This document shows positions 46,417-55,352 of a stretch of DNA of 64,000 nt, in pieces. The translations under genes and the position numbers were made by a program. Every line of letters starts with the position of its first letter. Position 1 is the stretch's first letter. The stretch comes from Streptomyces canus (GTDB taxonomy: Bacteria; Actinomycetota; Actinomycetes; Streptomycetales; Streptomycetaceae), in assembly GCF_030816965.1 (NCBI RefSeq), contig NZ_JAUSYQ010000002.1:2451001-2515000 (forward strand), in the 5' to 3' direction. The notes under the pieces were generated by a model. That model did no database searches, was not told where the DNA came from, and was given only the letters and a program-made list of their open reading frames with translations.

Positions 46417-46933
46417 GCCCCAGCCCCCCTCGCCCGGCCTGTGCGGTGCGTCGTCCAAGGTCGGAGCTCCCCCGGCCCCGCCCTCTGCCCGCGCCCCAAC
46501 AGCCTGCCCCACCCTTGGGTTTACGGCTAGCCGGAAGCGGAATTGGAGGCTTGCCGTGACGACATCAGGACGTGTCCGGGCGATGCTCGAACCAGTGCAG
46601 ATGCAGTCCGACCGGCCGTCCCGGGCGAGGGACGGAAGGTCGCACGGCCGAAGGGTGCGGGACATGCGGCGGACACGGATCGAGAAGCAGCGGCGGCCGG
46701 TCCGTGCCCGTCAGTACCCGGACGAGACGTACGGCACGGTCGACGTCCTGGACCCGAGGGACCCGGACCTCGTGCGGGCCAAGCGTCTGCAGACCGCACA
46801 GAACGGCGCAACCCACCGCCTCCAGAGCCGGACGGATGCCTCTCCGTCCGACAGGACCGCCCGGAGCGTACGCGACGTCACCCAGTTCAGGCTCCCCCAC
46901 CTGGACGAACTCCCCGGCGTGCGCCCCGGGCGG
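46417..46933. other. 517-bp gap between kinase and response regulator
   Basis: No confident gene. On the plus strand an open frame from ATG 46662 gives a hydrophilic stretch (RRTRIEKQRRPVRARQYPDE, then GTVDVLDPRDPDLVRAKRLQ) that looks protein-like, but it has no stop before running antisense into the kinase gene. The minus strand shows nothing convincing. The response-regulator promoter may lie here. Confidence 0.4.
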
Positions 46934-49675
46934 TCACCGGTCCGGCGAGGGCTCGCCCAGGGGCAGCCGCACGTCCATGGTGGTGCCCTCGCCGGGCGGG
47001 CTGCTGACCGCCAGCTTGCCGCCGATCGCCTCGACCCGGTCGATGAGACCGATCAGCCCGGAACCGCGTCCCGGCTCGGCGCCGCCGACGCCGTCGTCGC
47101 GGATGGCCAGCTCCAGAACTCCGTCCCGGATCTCCGCCGAGACCTCCACCACGCGCGCGTGCGCGTGCTTCGCCGCGTTGGTGAGGCATTCGGAGGTCAC
47201 GTAGTAGGCGGCCACCTCCAGTTGTTCCGGCAGTCGGGCCGCGGGCAGCTTCAGGTCGAGCTCGACGGGGACGGCGGAGCGGCGGGCCAGGGAGCGCAGG
47301 GCGGGTCCCAGGCCGCCTTTGGAGAGGATGGCCGGGTGGACGCCCCGGGCCACCTGGAGCAGGTCCTGGAAGGCGTCGTCGAGGCCCTTGCCGACATGTG
47401 CCAGCTGTTCGGCGAGTTCCGAGGACTGGTCGGTCACCAGGCTCTCGGCGAGCCGCAGATCCAGCTGGAGGGCGACGAGCCGCTGCTGGACACCGTCGTG
47501 CAGATCGCGCTCGATGCGCCGCCGGGAGGCGTCCGCCGCGGCCACCACGCGCGCGCGTGAGGCGGTCAGCTGGTCACGGCTGTCGGCGTTGGCGATGGCG
47601 GTGGCGACGAGTTCGGTGAAGTCGGCCAGCCGCGACTCGGTGCCCACCGGCAGCATCTCCAGGGGAGAGGCCGCGACGACGAAGCCCCACAGCCGGTCGT
47701 CGACGACGATGGGCGCGCCCACGGCGTGTCCCACGTGGGCGGCGCGCCGGGTCCGGGTGACCGCGTCGATCGCCTCGTACCCCGCCTCGCTGCGCTCCTT
47801 GCGCGTGGCCTGTTCGAGTTCTTCCGGGATGCCGAGCACCGTCCCGAGGACGGTCTGCCTGCCGTCGGGCTCCTGCCGCAGGACGGCCGCGGTGGTGTCC
47901 AGCAGGTCCCCCACCTCCTCGGCCACCCTCGCGAACACCTCGGACGGCGGGGCGCCGTGTGCCACCAGGGTGGCGACCCGGCGCAGGGCGGCCTGTTCCC
48001 GGGCGGTGCGGCGGCTCTCGGTGACGTCGCGTGCGGTGGCGTAGATGAGTCCTTGTTCCAGGACCGGCCGGGCGCTCCACTGCAGCCAGCACTCGGTGCC
48101 GTCCGCGCGCAGGTAGCGGTTCTCGAACTCGGCCACCTCGACGCCGTCGGCCAGCCGTGCGAGGGCCGCACGGGTGGTGTCCCGGTCCTCCTCGTGCACG
48201 AACTCGATGAACGGCATCGACAGGATCGTCTCGCGCGGGTGGCCCAGAGTGCGCTCGAAGGCCGGGTTGACCCGCTTGAAGTAGCCGTCGGTCCCGCTGA
48301 TGCAGAGCAGGTCCAGAGAGAGGTTGAAGATGCTCGCCAGTTCCTGCTCGGCCTCCTCGCGCCGCCCGTGCGCCGCCGCGAAGGAGGCCATGGTGCCGTT
48401 CATGCCGCCCAGCAGCTGGCTCCACGTGCCCTCGAAGGAGGCTTCGTCGGCGCGGTGTTCGAGGCGGTTGTGGTCGATCGCCGTGTTCATGGCGCGGATC
48501 TCGGCTGCCAGCCGCTCGGTGGTCACGCGCAGTTCGCGGAAGGTGTCGGCGACATCGCCCAGTTCGTCGCGGCCCGCGTACCGGATGTCGTACGAGAGAT
48601 CGCCGTACGACAGTGCCCGGGCGCCCGCGGCGACCTGGCCGAGGGGCCGGGTGATCGACCGGCTGAGGGCGAGCGCGAGGAAGGTGACGAGGGCGAGCAC
48701 GGCCAGGGAGGCGGTGAGGTCGCGCACCACGCGGACCTCCGCGTCGCGGCGGTCGTGGCCGGCCGTGGCGTCGAGTTCGAGGGCGGCCCGGTCCTGGATG
48801 CCGCGCAGCGCGTCGATGCGGGCCCCGGAGTCGGCGAGCCAGCGCTCGTACGAGGGCCAGGCGGCGGTCTCCGGGCGGGCGGTGGCGAGCAGGTCGCGGA
48901 TCCTGCGGACGGCTCGGCCGGGGTCCCGGAACTGGATGACGTACAGCTGGGTCCGCAGTTCGGCCGAGGTGTTCTCCCGGAAGGCGTCCAGCTGGGCCGT
49001 CTCGAGCGCGGGCCAGCGTCCGGCGCCGGTGGGCCGGCCTGCGGGCCCGGCGAGCAGGGCGGCGACCTCCGCCTGTTCTCGGTCGGCGGCCTCGATGGCT
49101 CGCAGGAGCGCGATGTGGGCGTCGGCGGCGCGGCCCGAGGCCCGGGTGGGGCGGCCGGCTTCGAGCGCGGTGACGTCGTGGAGCAGGGTGTCCTCGACGC
49201 CGCCGTACTGCTCGGCGATGTCGGGGGCGGTGAGCGAGCCGGTGGTGATCTGGACGCGCAGGGAGTGCAGTTGACGGCCGAGGGCGCCGAGGTCGCCGGC
49301 GATGTCGGATCCGGACCACGAGGCGGCGCGGGTCACGGCGCGCTCCAGGGCCCGGTCGGTGGCGCGTTCGGCCTCCGTCCGTTCCGCCGGCGTGTCCTGG
49401 CCGGGGCGCAGCCGGGCCTTGACGGCGGCGAGCCGCTCGCCTGCGACGGCGTCGGTGACCTCGGCCGTCGCGAACGACACCCCGGTGCCGGTGTGGAAGT
49501 CGCGCAGGGTCCGCGCTTCCCGCCACTGGGCCACGGAGCTGAAGGCGGTGAAGGCGAGCAGCCCGGTCACCGGCAGCAGGACCAGCAGCATCAGCTTCCG
49601 GCCGACGCGCAGCCGGGCGAGCAGCGGGACGCGGTGCGGGACCCCGGAGCTTCGTCCGAGCGGTGAGCGGCGCAT
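46934..49675 (-). CDS. NIT-HAMP-PAS-GAF sensor histidine kinase
   Basis: A 913-residue membrane kinase. A first helix at about 28-48 and a second at about 312-335 enclose an extracytoplasmic nitrate/nitrite-sensor-like helical domain. HAMP follows (RSITRPLGQVAAGARALSYGD), then PAS (ELASIFNLSLDLLCISGTDG), GAF (REQAALRRVATLVAHGAPPS), HisKA_3 with the phospho-histidine (ASRRRIERDLHDGVQQRLVA) and HATPase_c (SECLTNAAKHAHA, DDGVGGAEPGRGSGLIGLID). It follows a lipoprotein gene and a 14-codon ORF whose stop overlaps its GAGG site. Confidence 0.93.
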   Translation of the reverse strand: MRRSPLGRSSGVPHRVPLLARLRVGRKLMLLVLLPVTGLLAFTAFSSVAQWREARTLRDFHTGTGVSFATAEVTDAVAGERLAAVKARLRPGQDTPAERTEAERATDRALERAVTRAASWSGSDIAGDLGALGRQLHSLRVQITTGSLTAPDIAEQYGGVEDTLLHDVTALEAGRPTRASGRAADAHIALLRAIEAADREQAEVAALLAGPAGRPTGAGRWPALETAQLDAFRENTSAELRTQLYVIQFRDPGRAVRRIRDLLATARPETAAWPSYERWLADSGARIDALRGIQDRAALELDATAGHDRRDAEVRVVRDLTASLAVLALVTFLALALSRSITRPLGQVAAGARALSYGDLSYDIRYAGRDELGDVADTFRELRVTTERLAAEIRAMNTAIDHNRLEHRADEASFEGTWSQLLGGMNGTMASFAAAHGRREEAEQELASIFNLSLDLLCISGTDGYFKRVNPAFERTLGHPRETILSMPFIEFVHEEDRDTTRAALARLADGVEVAEFENRYLRADGTECWLQWSARPVLEQGLIYATARDVTESRRTAREQAALRRVATLVAHGAPPSEVFARVAEEVGDLLDTTAAVLRQEPDGRQTVLGTVLGIPEELEQATRKERSEAGYEAIDAVTRTRRAAHVGHAVGAPIVVDDRLWGFVVAASPLEMLPVGTESRLADFTELVATAIANADSRDQLTASRARVVAAADASRRRIERDLHDGVQQRLVALQLDLRLAESLVTDQSSELAEQLAHVGKGLDDAFQDLLQVARGVHPAILSKGGLGPALRSLARRSAVPVELDLKLPAARLPEQLEVAAYYVTSECLTNAAKHAHARVVEVSAEIRDGVLELAIRDDGVGGAEPGRGSGLIGLIDRVEAIGGKLAVSSPPGEGTTMDVRLPLGEPSPDR

Positions 49676-49684
49676 GGCAGGGCC

Positions 49685-49729
49685 TCAGGCGCCGACGCTT
49701 CCGTGCATGGTGCCGTTGGGTTCCGTCAT
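49685..49729 (-). CDS. 14-codon leader ORF upstream of the sensor kinase
   Basis: ATG 49729 lies about 8 nt after GGGG and encodes MTEPNGTMHGSVGA. Its TGA is 9 bp before the kinase ATG and forms part of TGAGG, the only ribosome-binding site for the kinase, so translation of the two may be coupled. It may be a leader peptide or chance. Confidence 0.35.
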   Translation of the reverse strand: MTEPNGTMHGSVGA

Positions 49730-49869
49730 GCGAAACACCCCTTTGTGGAGGGCCTTTTCACGCGCCCGCGCAGGGCTCGGTCGGTCGTGGCCCGGCCCCT
49801 TCAGCATGCCCGCGAACTCCGCTGGCGTCCATGCGTCCCGAGAGCCACGCGCCCCGGCACGGCGACGGC

Positions 49870-51252
49870 TCACGATCCGCCCTTCGGGTAACCGTCATGG
49901 GCGGCGAGGTCCTTGTCGATGGCCTCGACCGCCTCGTCGAGCGTGGCCTTCACCGGGGCCCTGTCGATCATGATCTTCGGGAAGGCCCGGGAGAACGCCT
50001 CGGTGATCGCCGGGTAGGCGGGGGTGCGCGGCCTCGGCCGGGCCACGCCGTCCGTCAACTGCTCGATGAACAGGTGCTCGGCGCCGCCCTCGGCGTACTC
50101 CGGCGAGAGCTTCACCGCGCTGTGCGTGGCCGGGATCGCGCCGTTGGCCACGCTCATGCGGTGGATCTGGTCCGGCTTCAGCAGATAGGCGAGGAAGCGC
50201 CATACGGCGTCGCCGTCGGCCCCGCCCGAGGTCACGCCCCACTGCCAGGAGCCCATCCCGGTGACGGTGCCCTCGCCGAAGTCGGGCAGCGGCACGATCG
50301 CCAGGTCACCGGGGAACTTCCTGGTGTAGTCCGGGTACCACCAGTGGCCTGTCCAGGAGATGACACTGCGCTCCTGGGCGAAGGCGTGTTCGCTCCTGCC
50401 GGGCTCGACGAGCCCCTCCTCCACCCAGTTCTGCAAGGTGGTGAGCGCCTCGACCGCCTCGGGTCCGTTCAGGAAGCCGTCGGCGGTCCGGAACGTCCTG
50501 GGGTCGATGAGATCCCCTCCCGCCGACCACACCGCGGGCGCGAAGCCGTAGGTGTTCCACTCCTCGCCGGGTTTCGCGTCGACGAGGCCCATGTCGAGCG
50601 GATACCGGTACCCCGCCTTGCGCAGGGTGCGCAGGATGTCCCTGAACTCGCGGACGGTCCAGGCGTCCTCGGCGCCCTGGGGAATCCTGAGATGGGCCTT
50701 CTTCAGCACTGAGGGCCGCACATAGAGCCCGAGCCCGGAGTCGAAGGTGCCGAGCCCGTACAACCTCCCCGCGTAGGTGCCCTGTTGGCGGATCGAGGGC
50801 AGCAGGTCCTTCCGCAGGCCGTCGGGCAGACAGGAGTCGATCGGCTTGATCTTGCCCGACCAGGCGTAGCTGTAGAGCCGGGGTCCGTCGAAGTCGAGCA
50901 GGTCCGGCAGGTCGCCGCTGGCCGCGGCGGAGAGCACCAGTTCGTTGTACGGCCGCTGCTCGGGCAGTGTGACGGCCTCGACCCGTACCTCCCGCTGCGC
51001 CTTGTTGAAGTCCCGGACCTGGCGGCGCAGTGTGTTGTACTCGGCGCTCGGCCCCGCGTGGAACCACACGGTGACCTGCGTGGTGCCCTCGATCCTGCCG
51101 TCACAGGTGGTGTCGGTGCGGACCCGCTCGCCCCTGTCGCCGCCGCCTCCCCCGCCACCGCACGCGGCGAGCAGCAGCGCGGCTGCCACCAGCCCCGAGG
51201 CCAGGGCGCGACGCCCACGGCCTCTTCCGACGTCTCCGAGCGGCGCTTTCAT
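49870..51252 (-). CDS. Lipoprotein extracellular solute-binding protein (family 1-like), no transporter partner
   Basis: The 460-residue protein has a lipobox ending at Cys31 (LLLAACGGGGGGG). The mature part fits ABC sugar-binding proteins: VTVWFHAGPSAEYNTLRRQVRDFN, PDLLDFDGPRLYSYAWSG, and late EAFSRAFPKIMIDRAPVKAT. No permease or ATPase genes are next to it. Instead it precedes the leader ORF and sensor kinase on the same strand, so it may feed the kinase a ligand signal. Confidence 0.85.
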   Translation of the reverse strand: MKAPLGDVGRGRGRRALASGLVAAALLLAACGGGGGGGDRGERVRTDTTCDGRIEGTTQVTVWFHAGPSAEYNTLRRQVRDFNKAQREVRVEAVTLPEQRPYNELVLSAAASGDLPDLLDFDGPRLYSYAWSGKIKPIDSCLPDGLRKDLLPSIRQQGTYAGRLYGLGTFDSGLGLYVRPSVLKKAHLRIPQGAEDAWTVREFRDILRTLRKAGYRYPLDMGLVDAKPGEEWNTYGFAPAVWSAGGDLIDPRTFRTADGFLNGPEAVEALTTLQNWVEEGLVEPGRSEHAFAQERSVISWTGHWWYPDYTRKFPGDLAIVPLPDFGEGTVTGMGSWQWGVTSGGADGDAVWRFLAYLLKPDQIHRMSVANGAIPATHSAVKLSPEYAEGGAEHLFIEQLTDGVARPRPRTPAYPAITEAFSRAFPKIMIDRAPVKATLDEAVEAIDKDLAAHDGYPKGGS

Positions 51253-51459
51253 CGCACACCCCCACTCGACCGGACTCGCACGGCCTTCCCAGGGCAGCCC
51301 ACATGCTACCGCCCGTCACCTCTCGCTGCGCTGGGTGAGCGGGAACTGGCGCACTCGGTACAGGACTTGAGCACATTCCAGGTGCCGGGAAGCAATCCGT
51401 CCCGACTCTTTCCGGGTAGCCGGAAAGCGCAATCCCCGGACGGTTGGGACCCTGTGCGC

Positions 51460-51834
51460 ATGTCCATGCGCTGTCTTCTCGTCGATGACAGCATCCGGTT
51501 CCTGGAGGCCGCGCGAAGTCTGCTGGAACGCGACGGTATACCTGTCGTCGGCGTCGCACTGTCGGGTACCGAGGCTCTCGCACGGGCCGCGGAGCTGAGC
51601 CCGGACGTCGTCCTGGTCGATCTCGACCTCGACGGCGAGAGCGGGTTCGACGTGGCGGTGGAGCTGGCCCGCAGTGTCTCCTGCGTCATCATCCTGATCT
51701 CCACGCACGCGCTGGACGACTTCGAGGAGCTGGTCGCCGGCAGCCCGGCGCGCGGCTTTCTGCCCAAGTCGGCGCTGTCGGCGCGGGCGATCAGGGAGTT
51801 GCTGGGCGGCGACGGGGAGGCCCCGCCCGCCTGA
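51460..51834 (+). CDS. Receiver-domain-only response regulator
   Basis: The 124-residue protein is a bare CheY-type receiver: MRCLLVDDSIRFLEAARSLL, the phospho-aspartate in DVVLVDLDLDGESGFD, ISTHAL and FLPKSALSARAIREL. No DNA-binding domain follows. It is divergent from the lipoprotein/kinase unit and may be a phosphate sink or partner of that kinase. The start is ATG 51460; ATG 51466 or GTG 51454 are possible. Confidence 0.85.
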   Translation: MSMRCLLVDDSIRFLEAARSLLERDGIPVVGVALSGTEALARAAELSPDVVLVDLDLDGESGFDVAVELARSVSCVIILISTHALDDFEELVAGSPARGFLPKSALSARAIRELLGGDGEAPPA

Positions 51835-52047
51835 AACGGAGGGCCCGCCGTCCGGCCGGGAGTGCGCCATCGTTCGGCGGCAGGTGTTGTCGGGACTTGG
51901 TCAACACGCTTCAATGCGGGGGAACTCGGGGCCGGGAACGACGGCGTACGGATGTGAAGCCTCCTTGCGGCACTGCCGCGGACGGCCCCGACGCACCCTC
52001 ACGAACGGCCTGACCAGCCGCCCGGACCTGCACAGAAAGGCCCCTGC

Positions 52048-53004
52048 ATGCCGCACGCCACACAGCACGCGGACGTCGCGACCGTCGCCGACGCGGAACT
52101 GGACACGGCCCTGCGAGGCGGCCCCTTCCACGTCGCGCTGCGCGCCGCGATCGCCGCCCGGGGGCTGCCGCTGCAGCGCGTCCAGCACCATCTGACGCGG
52201 TACGGAGTCAGGGTGGGCGTCACCAGCCTGAGCTACTGGCAGCAGGGTGCCCGGCGCCCGCAGCGTCCCGAGTCGCTGCGGGCCGTACGGGCGCTGGAAG
52301 AGATCCTGCAGCTGCCGGAGGAGTCACTGATCCGGCTCCTCGCCGAGCACGACGACCGGTCGGCCGCTGTGCAGCCCGCGGCCCGTTCCTACCGTTCCCT
52401 CCTCGCGGCCTCGGACGTCCTCGAACAGCTGTTGGGCGAGCTGGACTCGCCGCCCGACGGCGGCCTGCACACTCTCGGCCACCACGAGCGGATAGACATC
52501 GGGGCGCGCCGCGAGCTGCGCGGCCGCGAGTCGCACCACATCGTGCGCGCCCACCGTGAGGGCGTCGACCGTTTCATGGCCGTCCACCACGGCGACCCGG
52601 GGTGCAAGCCTGACCTCATGACCGTGCACGCCCTGGAGAACTGCCGTACGGGACGCGTCCGTTCGCACCACGACACGGGGGTGCTCGTCGCCGAGCTGCT
52701 CCTCGACGCCCGGCTGCGCGCGGGCGACACCTTCCTGTTCCGCTACTGCGTCGAGGACGGCACGGCCGGAGTGTCCCGCGAGTACGTCCGCGGCTTCGGC
52801 TCACCGGGCGGTCAGTACGCGCTCCAGGTCCGGTTCGACGAGAACGCCCTGCCCCTGCGCTGCCACCGCTTCGCCCAGCACTCCCCCGCGGCCCCCCGCA
52901 GCGGCCGCCAGGAGCTGGCCCTCACCGGCCACCACCACTCGGTGCACCTCGTCGAGCCGCGGGTGCGCTCGGGGGCCGTGGGGATCGGGTGGGACTGGGA
53001 GTGA
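52048..53004 (+). CDS. XRE-like helix-turn-helix regulatory protein
   Basis: The 318-residue protein begins with a divergent XRE-type DNA-binding part (FHVALRAAIAARGLPLQRVQ, GVRVGVTSLSYWQQGARRPQRPES) and continues with a 200-residue C-terminal domain containing several conserved His/Cys residues (HHIVRAHREGVDRFMAVHHGDPG, GQYALQVRFDENALPLRCHRF). It follows a GAAAGG site. I do not recognise its ligand or targets. Confidence 0.75.
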   Translation: MPHATQHADVATVADAELDTALRGGPFHVALRAAIAARGLPLQRVQHHLTRYGVRVGVTSLSYWQQGARRPQRPESLRAVRALEEILQLPEESLIRLLAEHDDRSAAVQPAARSYRSLLAASDVLEQLLGELDSPPDGGLHTLGHHERIDIGARRELRGRESHHIVRAHREGVDRFMAVHHGDPGCKPDLMTVHALENCRTGRVRSHHDTGVLVAELLLDARLRAGDTFLFRYCVEDGTAGVSREYVRGFGSPGGQYALQVRFDENALPLRCHRFAQHSPAAPRSGRQELALTGHHHSVHLVEPRVRSGAVGIGWDWE

Positions 53005-53029
53005 GCGGTGTGCCGTCCGCTCGGTGACG

Positions 53030-53061
53030 GCACGTAAACGCTTGCGCAAGCGTTTACGTGC
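53030..53061. promoter_or_regulatory. 32-bp perfect palindrome, LacI-family operator
   Basis: Perfect dyad centred between 53045 and 53046, with the core AAACGCTTGCGCAAGCGTTT at its middle, a LacI/GalR-type operator. It ends 78 bp before the LacI-family gene ATG and overlaps the candidate -35 element. Confidence 0.85.
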
Positions 53062-53081
53062 GCCGCTGAATGGGATACCTT
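53053..53081 (+). promoter_or_regulatory. Candidate promoter of the lacI-pfkB unit
   Basis: TTTACG (53053-53058) and TACCTT (53076-53081) are separated by 17 bp. The -35 lies within the palindrome, so bound repressor would block RNA polymerase. Confidence 0.5.
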
Positions 53082-53139
53082 CCGGGCCATGGGCCGCCGT
53101 TCTGGTGCCCTGTGGGCGTCCTTCCGGGAGGGGAACCCG

Positions 53140-54294
53140 ATGCCGACCATGGCCGACGTGGCACGCAGCGCGGGGGTGTCCGTGGCGACCGTCTCGCACG
53201 TCCTCAACGGCACCCGGCCGGTCCTGCCCCACACCCGCCAGGCCGTGCTGGACGCCGTCGACGAGCTCGGCTACACGCCCAACACCCTCGCCCGCTCCCT
53301 GGTGACCTCCCGCACCCACTCCATCGGGCTCGCGGTGTCGGCGATCAGCAACCCGTACTTCACGGAGATCCTCCAGGGCGTCGAGGCGGGTGCGCTGGAA
53401 CACGGCTACAGCCTGCTCATCGCCGATCCGCACGACGATCCCGACCACGAGTGCAAGGTCGTCCAGCTGCTGCACGAGAGGCGTGTGGACGGCATGATCG
53501 TCGCGCCCTCGGCGGACCCGCGCGAATTGGTCTCCTACCTTGGGCGCCACCGGGTCCCGACGGTGTTCCTCGACCGCGTGATCGACGGAGTGATCGAAGG
53601 CGTGGCCGGCGGTGGGGTCGAGGCCCCGGCGGACGGCCCGCAGCGCTTCGACCAGGTCTGCGCCGAGAACACGGGGCCGACGGCCCGGCTGGTCACCCAT
53701 CTCGCCGGACGCGGCCACCGGCGCATCGGCCTGGTGGCGGGCCTGCCCGGACTGAGCACCACCGCCGAACGGATCACCGGATACCGCCAGGGCCTCACCA
53801 CCGCCCGTCTCCCCTACGACGACGACCTCGTCGTCCACGGCGACTCCGAGTCGGCCGGAGCCGAACGGGCCACAGCCACCCTGCTCTCCCTCGCCGCACC
53901 GCCCACCGCCCTCGTCACCGCCAACAACGCCATGACCATCGGCACCCTGCGCGCCCTGCGCGACCGCGGTCTGTCGGTACCGGACGACCTCGCCCTGTGC
54001 TGCTTCGACGACTTCGCCTGGGCCGACCTGTTCTCGCCCCGGCTCACCGCGATCGCCCAGCCCAGCAGGGAGATCGGCGCACAGGCGGTCCGTGTGCTCC
54101 TGGACCGCCTCGCCGCGCCGGACCGGCCCGCCCGGACCGTGCGCCTCGACTGCACGTTCGTCCACCGCACGTCATGCGGCTGCCCCGACTCCGGGGAGCG
54201 GGGGCAGCCCTCGCAGCCCTCGCAGCCCTCGCAGTTCTCTCAGCCTTCCCAGCCCTCGCAGCCCTCGCAGTTCGAGAAAGGAAACGTCTCGTGA
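53140..54294 (+). CDS. LacI-family transcriptional regulator
   Basis: ATG 53140 follows GGAGGGG. The N-terminal helix-turn-helix and hinge are classical (MPTMADVARSAGVSVATVSH, VLNGTRPVLPHTR), followed by a sugar-binding periplasmic-type domain (SIGLAVSAISNPYFTEILQG, FDDFAWADLFSPRLTAIAQP). It should bind the 32-bp palindrome upstream. The C-terminus carries an added 24-residue repeat (QPS)3QFS(QPS)3QFE encoded by 9-bp tandem repeats. The stop overlaps the PfkB kinase gene (GTGA), so its inducer is probably the kinase's sugar or a derivative. Confidence 0.93.
   Translation: MPTMADVARSAGVSVATVSHVLNGTRPVLPHTRQAVLDAVDELGYTPNTLARSLVTSRTHSIGLAVSAISNPYFTEILQGVEAGALEHGYSLLIADPHDDPDHECKVVQLLHERRVDGMIVAPSADPRELVSYLGRHRVPTVFLDRVIDGVIEGVAGGGVEAPADGPQRFDQVCAENTGPTARLVTHLAGRGHRRIGLVAGLPGLSTTAERITGYRQGLTTARLPYDDDLVVHGDSESAGAERATATLLSLAAPPTALVTANNAMTIGTLRALRDRGLSVPDDLALCCFDDFAWADLFSPRLTAIAQPSREIGAQAVRVLLDRLAAPDRPARTVRLDCTFVHRTSCGCPDSGERGQPSQPSQPSQFSQPSQPSQPSQFEKGNVS
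54205..54276 (+). repeat. 9-bp tandem repeats at the LacI-family 3' end
   Basis: Eight 9-bp units based on CAGCCCTCG, arranged as two 36-bp blocks. They keep the reading frame and so only lengthen the protein by QPS/QFS tripeptides. Confidence 0.9.
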
Positions 54295-55202
54295 TCGTCG
54301 TCGCCGGTGAGGCCCTGATCGACCTGGTACCGCAGGGCAGAGGCGCCCTCGCGAGCCTCACGCCGGCGCTCGGCGGCGGCCCCTACAACACCGCCGTGGC
54401 CCTCGGCCGGCTCGGCTCCCCCACTGCCTTCTGCTCCCGCACCTCGCTCGACGCCTTCGGCGAGGCCCTGCTCGACGGGCTGCGGGAGGCGGGGGTGGAC
54501 GTGTCCCCCGTGCAGCGCGGTACGGAACCCACCACGCTCGCCGTCGCCACGATCGACACCAACGGCTCGGCCGCCTACTCCTTCTACGTCGACGGCACCG
54601 CCGACCGTCTGTTCGCCGCCCCCGCCTCACTCCCCACCGACACGCGCGCGGTGTCCTTCGGGACCTGCTCGCTGGTCCTTGAGCCGGGGGCGAGCGCATA
54701 CGAGGAGCTGCTGCGGACCGCGGCCGCGCAGGGTGTGTTCACCGCGCTCGACCCGAACATCCGGGCCGGGCTGATCCCCGACGCGGACGCCTACCGGGCT
54801 CGGTTCAAGAGCTGGCTGCCGTCGGTGTCGCTGCTCAAACTCTCCGAGGAGGACGCGCTGTGGCTGGGCGGCACCCCGCGCGAGTGGCTGGCCTCGGGAC
54901 CCTCGGCCGTCGTGGTCACCCATGGCGGTGACGGGCTGACCGTGTTCACCCGGGACGGGGCGGCGCTTGCCGTGCCGGGCGAGAAGGTCGACGTCGTGGA
55001 CACCATCGGCGCCGGCGACACCGTGAACGCGGCCCTGCTGCACGGTCTGGGCACCCTCGACGCGCTGTCCCCGGCGGCGCTCGCGGGCCTGGGCGTCGAG
55101 GACTGGACCCGGCTGCTGCGATTCGCGGCACGCGCGGCCGCGATCACCTGCTCACGGGCGGGGGCGCAGCCGCCGTACGCGTCCGAACTGGGTGGACTGT
55201 AG
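54291..55202 (+). CDS. PfkB-family carbohydrate kinase
   Basis: The 303-residue protein shows the N-terminal GGGPYNTAVALGRLG sugar-binding stretch and the C-terminal PfkB signature with catalytic aspartate (DVVDTIGAGDTVNAALLHGL). GTG 54291 follows AGGAAA and overlaps the regulator's stop. Members phosphorylate fructose, ribose or related sugars; the substrate is not readable here. Translational coupling to the LacI-family gene suggests substrate-induced control. The SNGxx-type adenine contacts are present as VVVTHGGDGLTVF. Confidence 0.88.
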   Translation: MIVVAGEALIDLVPQGRGALASLTPALGGGPYNTAVALGRLGSPTAFCSRTSLDAFGEALLDGLREAGVDVSPVQRGTEPTTLAVATIDTNGSAAYSFYVDGTADRLFAAPASLPTDTRAVSFGTCSLVLEPGASAYEELLRTAAAQGVFTALDPNIRAGLIPDADAYRARFKSWLPSVSLLKLSEEDALWLGGTPREWLASGPSAVVVTHGGDGLTVFTRDGAALAVPGEKVDVVDTIGAGDTVNAALLHGLGTLDALSPAALAGLGVEDWTRLLRFAARAAAITCSRAGAQPPYASELGGL

Positions 55203-55267
55203 GCACTGACGAGACCGGTATCCGTCCGCACGGGGCGGCACGTCGACCCAGGGGGCTGACGACGGAG

Positions 55268-55308
55268 CGAGCGGTGCCCCGCGGGGAGTTCCCGCGGGGC
55301 ACCGCTCG
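55268..55308. terminator. Bidirectional terminator between pfkB-like gene and uvrA
   Basis: A perfect 18-bp GC-rich stem (55268-55285 with 55291-55308) and 5-nt loop between convergent stops. Confidence 0.88.
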
Positions 55309-55352
55309 TCGCGTGTTTTCACCGGATGTGTTCGGCTCGCCGCCCCGGCGTC

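Noticed and set aside
46662..46933. Plus-strand gene starting RRTRIEKQRRPVR
   Set aside because: The stretch looks protein-like, but the frame has no stop before running antisense through the kinase gene and its ribosome-binding site is weak. Kept only as a note on the gap.
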